Shown piece by piece: positions 32,171-40,253 of a stretch of 64,000 nucleotides of DNA. The translations under genes and the position numbers were made by a program. The stretch lies in contig JAUCBJ010006576.1 in assembly GCA_032718475.1 (NCBI GenBank), forward strand, positions 26,349-90,348, in the 5' to 3' direction. Under the pieces are notes generated by a model. That model was not told where the DNA came from and did not search any database. It was given only the letters and a program-made list of their open reading frames with translations. The DNA is from Nemertoderma westbladi (taxonomy: Eukaryota > Xenacoelomorpha > Nemertodermatida > Nemertodermatidae). Positions within the stretch are counted from its first letter, which is position 1. Each line of letters begins with the position of its first letter.

Positions 32171-33994
32171 CGGAACTAACAAAGACCCAGCACAGTTACC
32201 CGCAGCTGCCACTGTAACACAGAGTGAAACCTCCGCGGACTGTTGGTATAACGATAAAATATCAACTGAAGAAGTAACTAGAACTATTAATGAGGCGGGC
32301 AATAACAAAGCCAGTGGTCCAGATCAGCTCTATTATGAGCATTTAAAACAAGTTCCACCAGTGATAATCGCCTTGATCACTATGTTGTTCAATGTGTGCC
32401 TCTGCCTAGGGAAGATACCTGATTTGTGGAAAAGAAGTATAACTGTAATACTTTACAAAGGAAAGGGGTCTCTAATGGAACCTGATAACTATCGTGGCAT
32501 TGCCCTTCTCTGTGTGCTGCTTAAAACTCTCACTTCTATTATCAATAAACGAGTGCTCAAACATATTATAAATCGGTTACCAGCTGCCCAGTTTGGCTTC
32601 ATTCCAGGGAAATCTGCACAACAAGCAATTAGGCGTCTTCTTAAGGAAATATCATCAAATCTAACCTCGAAATCGCGCCCAGAACGTAAAGTTTACGCAG
32701 CATTTATAGACTTTCGTAAAGCCTTTGACTTTGTCAGTCGCGCCATTCTACTCTCAAAATTATATGGGTTTGGTATTAAAGGGAAATTGTATCTATTAAT
32801 TAAAGATCTGTTTACTAATAACGTCCAGGTGTTTGATGGTTTACGTCTTTCCGACGTCATAACCCAACTCAGAGGTGTGCTGCAAGGTGACTCCTTCTCA
32901 CCCACCTGCTTCGTAGTATTTATCGCAGATCTAGCTATAGCACTGCAGAACGCAGCCCAAGCACTTCGGTTCCTGTTCTATGCGGACGATCTGGTCTTCT
33001 ATTCTTCAAGGCGAGAGGATATCCAAACGGGTCTTGATGCACTTTACAACTGGTGCCAGCTCAATGGGATGGAAGTAAATTTAATTAAAACAAAAATAAT
33101 AAAGTTCAGGAACGGGGGGCCATTAGCAAAGGATGACATATTTCTATATAATAACAAACTTGTCCAAATCACTAATGAATATGAGTACCTGGGAATTATT
33201 TTACAGCCGTCACTATGTTTCGCAAAACATGTCCAACATAAAAAGATAAAAGCCTCGAAAGTTATTGGGTCACTTACGTTCTTGCCTCACATCTCAGTCG
33301 ATGCAGGTATGAAGATCTATAAGATGAAAGTTGAACCATTGGTCCTATACTCAATAGCGGAATTTGGCAAGTATCTCACCCTAGCGAATCTAAAAGAACT
33401 CGACAAGGTGAAATCAATGTTCATAAAACGAATGCTCCGGGTGCATCAATCTTCCTCAGCAACACTAGCACATAAACTTGTCAAAGAGTATACGCTTGTG
33501 GAAGAATTAATCTCAAAATCCCCTCAAATTCTCAACCCTGATGTTGTTGAAAAATACAAGATACATCGTAGAGACAGAGTAGGAAATTTCGAACAGGAGG
33601 GTTACTTATCTGGACCGGCGTTCCAAACGTCTGTATGGCACCAAGCCAACCAAAGCAACCGCCACTTACTCACGCGCTGTACCTCGCACGGGTTCCATCA
33701 TAAGATTTGCGCCCACAACCGCTCATTCCATTCCCCTCAACAGAGCTGCGTGTGCCGGTACTGCGGCCAATCCGCCCACCACCGCTACCACGTATTGGAT
33801 TGTACCAGCTGTCCCTCTCTATCCGTCATTGCCCATGTTAATAACTCAGTTTAAATATATATTTTATTAATTTATTTTTATGTCATCACTACCGATTTGC
33901 GTTTTATACTTACAATTTTAGATTCGATACAGAATATACATTATACATTTTACCCCGTCCGGGGTGTTGATTTAAAAAAAAAAAAAAAAAAAAA
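32171..33994 (+). mobile_element. LINE C, 5'-truncated non-LTR element with poly(A) tail
   Basis: Absent from the other LTR, which reads straight through this point. It ends in a 21-base A run (33974-33994). Unlike LINE A and LINE B it has a poly(A) tail and a different type of reverse transcriptase. AAAC is shared at the two junctions, so the target duplication is short or obscured by the tail. Confidence 0.9.
32172..33854 (+). CDS. LINE C reverse transcriptase, C-terminal 561 codons, open
   Basis: The reading frame is open from the truncated 5' end to a TAA at 33852-33854. No convincing start is present; the first Met codon of the frame lies within reverse transcriptase. Motifs in order: NNKASGPDQL, LYKGKGS, DNYRGIAL, AAQFGFIPGKSA, FIDFRKAFD, RGVLQGDSFSPTCF, the catalytic FYADDLVFY and NEYEYLGIIL. 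A C-terminal CCHC-type finger follows, CRYCGQSAHHRYHVLDC. The endonuclease end is missing. The long open frame indicates a fairly recent insertion. The clade is not resolved by eye; Jockey/CR1/I-group relatives share these features. Confidence 0.85.
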   Translation, partial: GTNKDPAQLPAAATVTQSETSADCWYNDKISTEEVTRTINEAGNNKASGPDQLYYEHLKQVPPVIIALITMLFNVCLCLGKIPDLWKRSITVILYKGKGSLMEPDNYRGIALLCVLLKTLTSIINKRVLKHIINRLPAAQFGFIPGKSAQQAIRRLLKEISSNLTSKSRPERKVYAAFIDFRKAFDFVSRAILLSKLYGFGIKGKLYLLIKDLFTNNVQVFDGLRLSDVITQLRGVLQGDSFSPTCFVVFIADLAIALQNAAQALRFLFYADDLVFYSSRREDIQTGLDALYNWCQLNGMEVNLIKTKIIKFRNGGPLAKDDIFLYNNKLVQITNEYEYLGIILQPSLCFAKHVQHKKIKASKVIGSLTFLPHISVDAGMKIYKMKVEPLVLYSIAEFGKYLTLANLKELDKVKSMFIKRMLRVHQSSSATLAHKLVKEYTLVEELISKSPQILNPDVVEKYKIHRRDRVGNFEQEGYLSGPAFQTSVWHQANQSNRHLLTRCTSHGFHHKICAHNRSFHSPQQSCVCRYCGQSAHHRYHVLDCTSCPSLSVIAHVNNSV

Positions 33995-34890
33995 CAGTCA
34001 GTGCTATGAATCACTAAATTATGGAACGTATGCTGTCCGTACCTAATATGTACTCGCGTACTGACGAATGGCAATAGTTCGCACCTGTAGGAAGTACAGG
34101 TTAACCCAGGGATTCGTAGGACTTGACAAAGGGGGGGTGTTGTCTGGATATAATTATTTGATCCTAAATTTGCGGCGTCCAGTACGGTGTCACGCTTACC
34201 CTGATCTATAGGTCTTACGGTGGGCAAGGGCGTCGAACAAAGTCTTACCTTTCTCACAAAGCGGGCGCTGCATAGCAAGTTGAGCATTTCGAAGGGGCAA
34301 AGGGGGTGCGCGGTCGATCCAATGGGGGCGCTAGCGTGTTGTGGACATCCCTTCCCTGCGTTGCTTACGGCCTAACGGTCTAGGCTGCCATCTCCCTGAT
34401 GTTCGGCTGTCCCGAAGTTGGACCAAAAGAAAACATGTCAGGAATTAGCAGTATATTTACAGTTTTACAAAGGATTTATCAAAACGAAGTTTCAACAAGA
34501 AACCGAATTAACTAATTTTACAAAATAAGAGAGTGTAACATAAGGGTTCTAAGAAGTGTGATAGAAGTGAGAGTGATAACCGAAGGCAAACCGGCCTTTT
34601 TATACTAGAAATTGCACATGGAAACTAAACAGAATTTTCCACAGCTTCACAATTGAGCAATGAAGTGCTTCGTGCCCTATGATTGGCCCAGCTCATCGTT
34701 CAACGCAGTCCGGCCCTTACATTAATCTGGGACATGGAATCCTAACAGAATTTTCCACTGCCTCACATTTGAGCAATAAGATAATTTATGCCCTATGATT
34801 GGCCTGGCTCATCATTCGCTACGTTGTACGCTTCTCATTGGCCTACCAATTAGCACCAAACGAAAATAAATGGCCCCAAAATACAAATTT

Positions 34891-34965
34891 CCCGACTGGG
34901 ATTCGAACTCGTAACCTATGTAATGTAACCAACGCCTTAACCATCTGACCACTACGCCACGAGAG
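34891..34965 (-). other. tRNA-like segment within the 3' LTR
   Basis: On the minus strand there is a box A-like TGGCGTAGTGGTCAGATGG and, 50 bases on, a box B-like GAGTTCGAATCCC. The acceptor and T stems do not pair, so this is not a functional tRNA gene. It is probably a tRNA-derived SINE fragment or a pol III-like promoter captured by the LTR. An equivalent copy is at 53553-53627. Confidence 0.6.
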
Positions 34966-35105
34966 TACCTAAGGGTTTTATGTGTACAAATATGAATAGG
35001 CATATTACATTACTGTAACTTAATCAAAATACGTCGTCGGATTTTCGAAAGTTTTTACGTTAAAGTTAAACTACAAATGCTACCTTATAGTGAAATAATT
35101 CATCA

Positions 35106-35140
35106 CCGCTCCATGAAAACAGTAAGTAAGACTGTTTTCA
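35106..35140 (-). promoter_or_regulatory. Polypurine tract and adjacent hairpin of the giant element
   Basis: In element orientation GGAGCGG directly precedes the 3' LTR. The same GGAGCGG precedes the 3' LTR of element 2, supporting a role as plus-strand primer. Immediately upstream is a perfect 10-bp inverted repeat, TGAAAACAGT (35114-35123) with ACTGTTTTCA (35131-35140), and a 7-base loop. Confidence 0.55.
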
Positions 35141-35574
35141 CCAATCGAAATATAAAATATTTACAAACTATTTCTAAATTTACTGGTAGGGCCTAAAATA
35201 TAAAATATAATCACTATCTAATTATTGCATACTTAATATTGCAGATACGGCGTAAATACAATCGATCGTACATACAAATACAAATTTACGAATTAACTTT
35301 AGTGCCTAAAATACAAAAAAAGGCTTTCGGTTATCAAGGTAAGCAAATTAAACAAATCAGAACAAATAAATCAAAACAAATCGAACAAATAAATCAAACT
35401 CTTTCGATAAATCTTTATATATTGTAAATATACATAATAAACCTTCACCAAATTAAATCTGTCCAAATATAATATAAACATAATGCGCTAATAACTTTCA
35501 ATAGTGTCCTCCTGACGATCTGAAAAGTTCGTCCTGCTGGTCTGGATATCTTCTCCTGAGCATCAATTGCTAAC

Positions 35575-35594
35575 GGTAGGCTCGCAAGCCTTCC
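35575..35594 (-). repeat. 20-bp hairpin repeat, copy 1 (noncoding)
   Basis: GGTAGGCTCGCAAGCCTTCC on the plus strand. The 8-bp arms pair except at one T-T position, with a 4-base loop. It lies in the 3' noncoding region of the giant element. Confidence 0.9.
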
Positions 35595-35723
35595 TTTCCA
35601 TATCTCGCTCCTCCAAACCCAACATTCAAACATAATGTCCAATATAAATATCCAAATAAAATATCCAAATAAAATATCCAAATAAAATATCCAAATATAA
35701 TATCCAAATATAATATCCAAATC

Positions 35724-35743
35724 GGTAGGCTCGCAAGCCTTCC
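35724..35743 (-). repeat. 20-bp hairpin repeat, copy 2 (noncoding)
   Basis: Exact copy of GGTAGGCTCGCAAGCCTTCC, 14 bases downstream of the accessory stop codon in element orientation. Confidence 0.9.
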
Positions 35744-35756
35744 TTCCACTCGCTTT

Positions 35757-37259
35757 CTATTCCTTCGCTGAGCGGGCTCGTCCACGTCCTCTAGTGCGAT
35801 TGGGGGGTGGTCGAGGTCGAACTGGGCTCGGACTTCGGCGTCGAGTCGTCGGTGGTTCCAAAACGCTAGGAAAGGGGACGACGGGAGTTTCGCACATCCG
35901 TCGTGCGCTTAATCCTCTAAATCCTCGTCCGATTCCAACTGTCGACTTAACATCGGATCGAGTTTCTACAACGCTAGGAGGAAGTCGAAAAGGTAGGACC
36001 GTTCCGTCCGTTGACACCTCGCACTCTGACGTCGTTTGAATCCTAATGGGTTCAGTCAAAGCGTATCCTGTCCCTCCGCGTGGTTCTCTAGCAAGGGAAA
36101 CCGTGCCCCGAGTCATCCGGATTTGCGACTTCGATGTCGTCCTCTCGGCGACATTCACTATCTTCTTAATCTCTTGTCCGGCCTTCTGGGCTTTGAGTAT
36201 ACGAAATTGCTGATCATCCTGTGGGTGACGCGTCTTCTCCGCTAACGGCGTGGCCTTGAAGCCAGTCTCACGCAAAACGTCGGTCTCGTCCAGAATGCAC
36301 GAGGTTACGCGTTTGTGATAAAATGCGCTCCGGTATGCCCAAGCTATCGAATGCCAGGCTCCTCGATTCCGCTGTTCAACTCGCAGTTTATCGAATTCTC
36401 CGGCGGTAATCTTGTTCACCACAGTTTGAAAGTTCCAAGTATTCTTGTTGTCGGGGTGCACTTGTAAGAAATAGTCCCGCACAACTTTGAATCCACTGTC
36501 CAACGGCAATATATCCAATACCTCCAACAATTCATCGTACTGAGGCATAGCCGATACATATCCTTCCTTTGACATTATGAGAGGGTTTACGGCCCAAAAT
36601 CCCAAATGTGCTCTCATAGGGAAGCGGCGTCGCTGCGTCGATACATGCTCGTCTGCTAGATCCTCCCAATGGTCGAATAATTGTCGAACGAGTTTAACTG
36701 ACATGTGCTCATAGGGGACGTCTCTAAGTTGACATTCGGATGCCCTATGGCCCTTAATATTACAATAAGTACACTGCGCCACGAAACGCCAGCAAGTGTA
36801 GAAAGTGTGCGAACGTTGATCCCCGCACCAGTTGCATACTAAATCCGGTAGAGATATGTGCTTCGCTCCGCACTTCTTTGCGTGATGGCCAGTTGCTCCA
36901 CATCTGCCACAAATAGTGTTGGCAGGATACCAAACTCGCTCATAGATGAGATCTCCGATGGGGCGAGCGCTACCGTCCACGTGATAATTCTCATCATCCG
37001 GGTCAGTCGGTATGTTCGTCTCCGTGGGTTGTACACAAACCATGGCATCGCTTTTCTCTAACTCGCGTATCTCAGTTCGCGTCTTCCTCGGAAGGTTCTC
37101 CTCTATTTCTATGAGTTGCCGTAACGGTTCGTCTATTTGCGCCAACTCGGTCGGATCCACATCGTCATGATGGGCGGTAGGCTCGCGAGCCTTCCAGGAT
37201 CCTTCCGGGCGTTCGAATTCCGCGTGGCGTTCCCCGTCATAGGGTACTAACGTTAACAT
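35757..37259 (-). CDS. Giant element accessory ORF, zinc-knuckle part (500 codons)
   Basis: Downstream half of the extra frame that follows pol. Residues about 114-175 hold three Cys/His clusters: CGRCGATGHHAKKC, a middle CNWC...C cluster, and CTYCNIKGHRASEC, which is a canonical CCHC nucleic-acid-binding knuckle. The middle part (about 200-340) is a globular region of unknown function. The C-terminus is Arg/Pro-rich (RTRGRGRARSAKE) and probably basic RNA- or DNA-binding. It lies in the same reading frame as 37326-39515, separated by one TGA, so the two halves were probably one protein. Element 2 has a homologue in the same place (55031-56477). I do not recognise this protein in known BEL elements. 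A 20-bp hairpin repeat is translated near its start (WKAREP). Confidence 0.8.
   Translation of the reverse strand: MLTLVPYDGERHAEFERPEGSWKAREPTAHHDDVDPTELAQIDEPLRQLIEIEENLPRKTRTEIRELEKSDAMVCVQPTETNIPTDPDDENYHVDGSARPIGDLIYERVWYPANTICGRCGATGHHAKKCGAKHISLPDLVCNWCGDQRSHTFYTCWRFVAQCTYCNIKGHRASECQLRDVPYEHMSVKLVRQLFDHWEDLADEHVSTQRRRFPMRAHLGFWAVNPLIMSKEGYVSAMPQYDELLEVLDILPLDSGFKVVRDYFLQVHPDNKNTWNFQTVVNKITAGEFDKLRVEQRNRGAWHSIAWAYRSAFYHKRVTSCILDETDVLRETGFKATPLAEKTRHPQDDQQFRILKAQKAGQEIKKIVNVAERTTSKSQIRMTRGTVSLAREPRGGTGYALTEPIRIQTTSECEVSTDGTVLPFRLPPSVVETRSDVKSTVGIGRGFRGLSARRMCETPVVPFPSVLEPPTTRRRSPSPVRPRPPPNRTRGRGRARSAKE
37176..37195 (-). repeat. 20-bp hairpin repeat, copy 3 (translated as WKAREPT)
   Basis: Variant with loop CGCG (GGTAGGCTCGCGAGCCTTCC). 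It lies inside the accessory zinc-knuckle ORF and is read in frame 2 of the repeat. Confidence 0.9.
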
Positions 37260-37325
37260 CGACGGTCTGTCGACTAGACTTCCCGCGTGAGTGAGATAGA
37301 CGTCCCTGAAAACGCTAAGTCCCGC

Positions 37326-39515
37326 TCACTTGAAAACTTCGCAGTGCGCATCGGTGTTATAAAAGGGTTGGAGAAATCGTCGGAATACATCAGTATGCGT
37401 CCTTCCTCCTTCGTAAAAGGTATGTCCTTCGCCAAGACATAACGGGTGTCGCTTTAAGGTTCTGGATACTACGTCCGCGATGAAACAAACGTTAACCGAA
37501 GATTCTATCGCTAAATAGTATTGCAAGATTATCCGCGGAGGTGAAGTAATCGCCCAATACACGCAACCTCGCCACTTCAACTGTGACTCGAACTCGTTTA
37601 CGCCGGGGGTATCTCCCTCTCCGTATACGTCCGTGTATTTGTTCCTCTTACTCTCCTTGTAATCCCAACTGAACATCAGATATGAGATATAACCCGTCCC
37701 AGTTTTTAGCGTGTTATACTCTCTAAAGTATCCTTGCTCAATAGCCCAAAGCAACAATGGTCTAGTATCCACGTATGGCGTATGCAATCGGTCCTCTTCC
37801 GTGGGCATCCCTGCAAAGTCGCTAATGAGGTCATCCCGTACACCGGATCCGATCTTGACGATGCTCTTATCCAACACAACGTCTCGCACGGCCTTTGGCA
37901 ACATCCTAGCTTCTATGCTACAAGCCAGGTCCATGGATTTAACTATCCGTTTTATCACCGCGTGTCTTTGCGTCGTTCCTTCCGGCATAGGCATCTTCCT
38001 ATCACTCCTCTGTCGGCTGAAGACATGTAACACGCCATCTGGTGCTCTAATCTGTATAGTCTTTGAAGTGAGGCTTTGCTGATGGCTTCCTCCTTCATTA
38101 TCGTAAAACATATATCCATTCTCTTTCAGAGATCGGCTAGTCACGTCCCAATCGTCGAGTAAATCATCGGTAGGGTTCCAAATTCTCCCGATCGACTTTT
38201 CGTCATCGAAACTAATAGGTTTACCGGTCCAATTGGTCGCAATATCGGTGTCGGTCTCAAACGTCCCAACTCCGATCCATAATCGAATCGTTTTCGTCAG
38301 ATATCCTCGCAAGATACAAGGTGCGATATCCGTCCCCGCGCGATCCACTTCCTTAAAGTCCGTGATATGTGGAGGCACGTTGCGTACGATTTTTTTTTGA
38401 ACTATTACTTTACGCAACTCGGTTGATTCTAACACATCACCGAAGGTGACCGATGGGAGGAAATCCAGGTTCGAGATGATCTCCGGGTGTTCAACTATAG
38501 GGATCTCGTAAGTTGTCTCCTTCCGGGTCGGTATACTAATAGGAAAACTAGTTGGTCTCGCAACCGATACTATCGCTCCAGTAGAATGGGGCTGAGGTTC
38601 TCGCGTCATCTCGACATGAGGTATCTGTAGTCTCTGCGACAAACGCTGAGCAAAGGTGATACTATCGAAGAGCTCGGGTGTCATCTCCTTGGGTTCGGTT
38701 TGATCGTGGGATATCCAATAGAATGGTAGGCTCGCGAGCCTTCCGCCGAACTCCTCGATCTCGCCTTTCTCGTACGCCTTGTACGCCCTGTAGAGGCTCA
38801 AAGCTTCCCGTTTCTCTTGTGTCGACTTATTAGACTCGTCCACTACCATACTGTAGACGTCTGGTTCGACTAATTTAGGTTCGTAAATAACGATCTCACC
38901 CGCGTTTGGTCCACTCATCTTAAATGAATGATACGGATTTGTCAAAGGGTATCCGCCTTCTTGGTAACGTAGACTTTGGTGGTGTGAACATCGCGCTAAT
39001 ATCGGCTCGGGGTTCTCCGAGTTCAACCGCATAGGAATCGCGTTGTCTTGCTCGCGCATACACGCTCCACATTTATAAAACAGTTTGTATACGGAAAACG
39101 CGTCCTTGGTCTCTGGATCCGCTCCTCGAGCGCGTCTATAAAGATGCATTCCTTCAAATTCGTCTCTAGCTGCAGGTAAAGGTTCGTTTACCGTCAAATA
39201 TTGCAGCGTATGATACAATCGGCGTATTTCGGTGTCTGGATCCTCGCAAATGTCGCTAGCGTCGCATAACGCATCGTAGGGATATAACGCATTGTATTCC
39301 GCGCGTAATTCCTCCGTTCTTTTATTGTATGCGTCCAACCGCTGTCGCGTAACATTCGGGTCCGCCTTGGATTTAGCGAGCTTGGCCGTACTCCTAGCCA
39401 TACTCTCCACTCCAAACACACTAAAGTTTTTAGCTCCATAACGATTGAATGGCACCTGGTGCTCTTGTTCTTGCGTAAACCCTTGACGTAACTCTTTATA
39501 CATCTTCTCCGCCAT
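37326..39515 (-). CDS. Giant element accessory ORF, DEDDy exonuclease-like part (729 codons)
   Basis: Upstream half of the extra frame after pol, starting MAEKMYKELR. The C-terminal 270 residues resemble RNase D/WRN-type 3'-5' exonucleases. Candidate motif I is YDNEG (Asp472 and Glu474, the D-x-E pair). Motif II is VKIGSGVRDDL (Asp561/562), followed by the typical VDTRPLL. A candidate motif III is YYLAIE (Tyr667, with Glu671 where Asp is usual). The first 450 residues are unrecognised and include a CGACM...C pair and acidic/basic helices. The frame ends at a TGA (37326-37328) and continues open as the zinc-knuckle half. No signal peptide or membrane segment is seen, so it is not an envelope protein. 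The exonuclease reading is an inference from motif order; activity is doubtful because the last acidic residue is substituted. Confidence 0.6.
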   Translation of the reverse strand: MAEKMYKELRQGFTQEQEHQVPFNRYGAKNFSVFGVESMARSTAKLAKSKADPNVTRQRLDAYNKRTEELRAEYNALYPYDALCDASDICEDPDTEIRRLYHTLQYLTVNEPLPAARDEFEGMHLYRRARGADPETKDAFSVYKLFYKCGACMREQDNAIPMRLNSENPEPILARCSHHQSLRYQEGGYPLTNPYHSFKMSGPNAGEIVIYEPKLVEPDVYSMVVDESNKSTQEKREALSLYRAYKAYEKGEIEEFGGRLASLPFYWISHDQTEPKEMTPELFDSITFAQRLSQRLQIPHVEMTREPQPHSTGAIVSVARPTSFPISIPTRKETTYEIPIVEHPEIISNLDFLPSVTFGDVLESTELRKVIVQKKIVRNVPPHITDFKEVDRAGTDIAPCILRGYLTKTIRLWIGVGTFETDTDIATNWTGKPISFDDEKSIGRIWNPTDDLLDDWDVTSRSLKENGYMFYDNEGGSHQQSLTSKTIQIRAPDGVLHVFSRQRSDRKMPMPEGTTQRHAVIKRIVKSMDLACSIEARMLPKAVRDVVLDKSIVKIGSGVRDDLISDFAGMPTEEDRLHTPYVDTRPLLLWAIEQGYFREYNTLKTGTGYISYLMFSWDYKESKRNKYTDVYGEGDTPGVNEFESQLKWRGCVYWAITSPPRIILQYYLAIESSVNVCFIADVVSRTLKRHPLCLGEGHTFYEGGRTHTDVFRRFLQPFYNTDAHCEVFK
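38725..38744 (-). repeat. 20-bp hairpin repeat, copy 4 (translated as GRLASLP)
   Basis: Variant with loop CGCG, inside the exonuclease-like accessory ORF near residue 260, read in frame 1 of the repeat. Confidence 0.9.
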
Positions 39516-40253
39516 CGTATACGAATATATGCGGTTACATATCGTTACGTTTCTACTAGATGAAGCACAAAATAGAGGTTAGATGTGAGGTGACTTAGAG
39601 TTTGTCGGCTTTTGGCTCAACTCTGCTCTAAACCCCAACCCATTTTGCCTAATGATTTTGGGTTCGCGTGATTTCGCACTGGCTCCTAATCCAAAATGTG
39701 CCGATAAAAAACGAATTCCGGGTAAACTAGCCGCGAGTCTAAAATACTCACCTTTTAATTTCCCAAACTACGTTTCCCAAGAAAATAGTGCAGTCGAGAA
39801 TTAATTGGTCTAAATAATAGTAGACACGACTACGTAGAACAAGACCGATTTTCTTTTTCCAAAAAAAAAAATTTTATTTTTCGGTAGGCTCGCAAGCCTT
39901 CCATCCGCTCTTGTCCTCCCCAATTTTAATTTTTTCTAGCTGTATTCTAGAATTTGCTTTCACTGGAGAATCGTTTTTCTTAAATTTAAATCCAACTAAA
40001 TGGATTTGTCTAATAGTTTTTGAAAATTGTCTCACTTGTGGGTTCCAAGTGGAATTCCATTCCTACTGTACACACAATCCCGCTCCTATGTGATACATAA
40101 GGGTACTACCCTCCATGTTCACGTATAAAGACAATGGAATTCCACCGCTGTCTCTATCTACAGTGAAGAGGATTACAAATGCACGTACAGTAATACAAAT
40201 ACAAATAACTAAAATACAGTAGGTCTATGTGGCGGCCAACAAAGGTCCCACAT
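39516..40253 (-). other. Spacer between pol and accessory ORF of the giant element
   Basis: About 740 bp without a credible gene between the pol stop (TAG at 40254-40256) and the accessory ATG. It contains an A run (39861-39870) and one hairpin repeat copy (39883). A spliced or internally initiated transcript would be needed for the accessory frame; no promoter or splice site could be assigned with confidence. Confidence 0.6.
39883..39902 (-). repeat. 20-bp hairpin repeat, copy 5 (noncoding spacer)
   Basis: Exact copy of GGTAGGCTCGCAAGCCTTCC in the spacer between pol and the accessory gene. Confidence 0.9.

Larger units (their letters stand above)
31003..35105 (-). repeat. 3' LTR of the giant element (carries LINE C)
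   Basis: TG...CA-bounded and nearly identical to 50057-53764 once the LINE at 32171-33994 is removed (about 2.3 kb). It contains a 22-base G run, an AT-rich centre and a tRNA-like segment. The two LTRs differ by few substitutions but by several small blocks, for example the bases just before the G run. Confidence 0.9.
35141..35756 (-). other. 3' noncoding region of the giant element with 13-bp tandem repeat
   Basis: AT-rich sequence between the accessory ORF and the polypurine tract. At 35649-35722 a 13-bp unit (TATCCAAATAAAA) is repeated about six times, bracketed by two copies of the 20-bp hairpin repeat (35575 and 35724). Open frames across the 13-bp array are repetitive and not convincing genes. 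Confidence 0.7.

Noticed and set aside
34891-34965. A functional tRNA gene in the LTR
   Set aside because: A/B-box-like motifs are present but the acceptor and T stems do not pair.
34812-35003. 63-codon ORF repeated at 53474-53665
   Set aside because: LTR duplicate overlapping the tRNA-like segment; not a gene.
37326-39515. Envelope glycoprotein in the env position
   Set aside because: No signal peptide, hydrophobic fusion or transmembrane segment; motif content is nuclease-like and zinc-knuckle.
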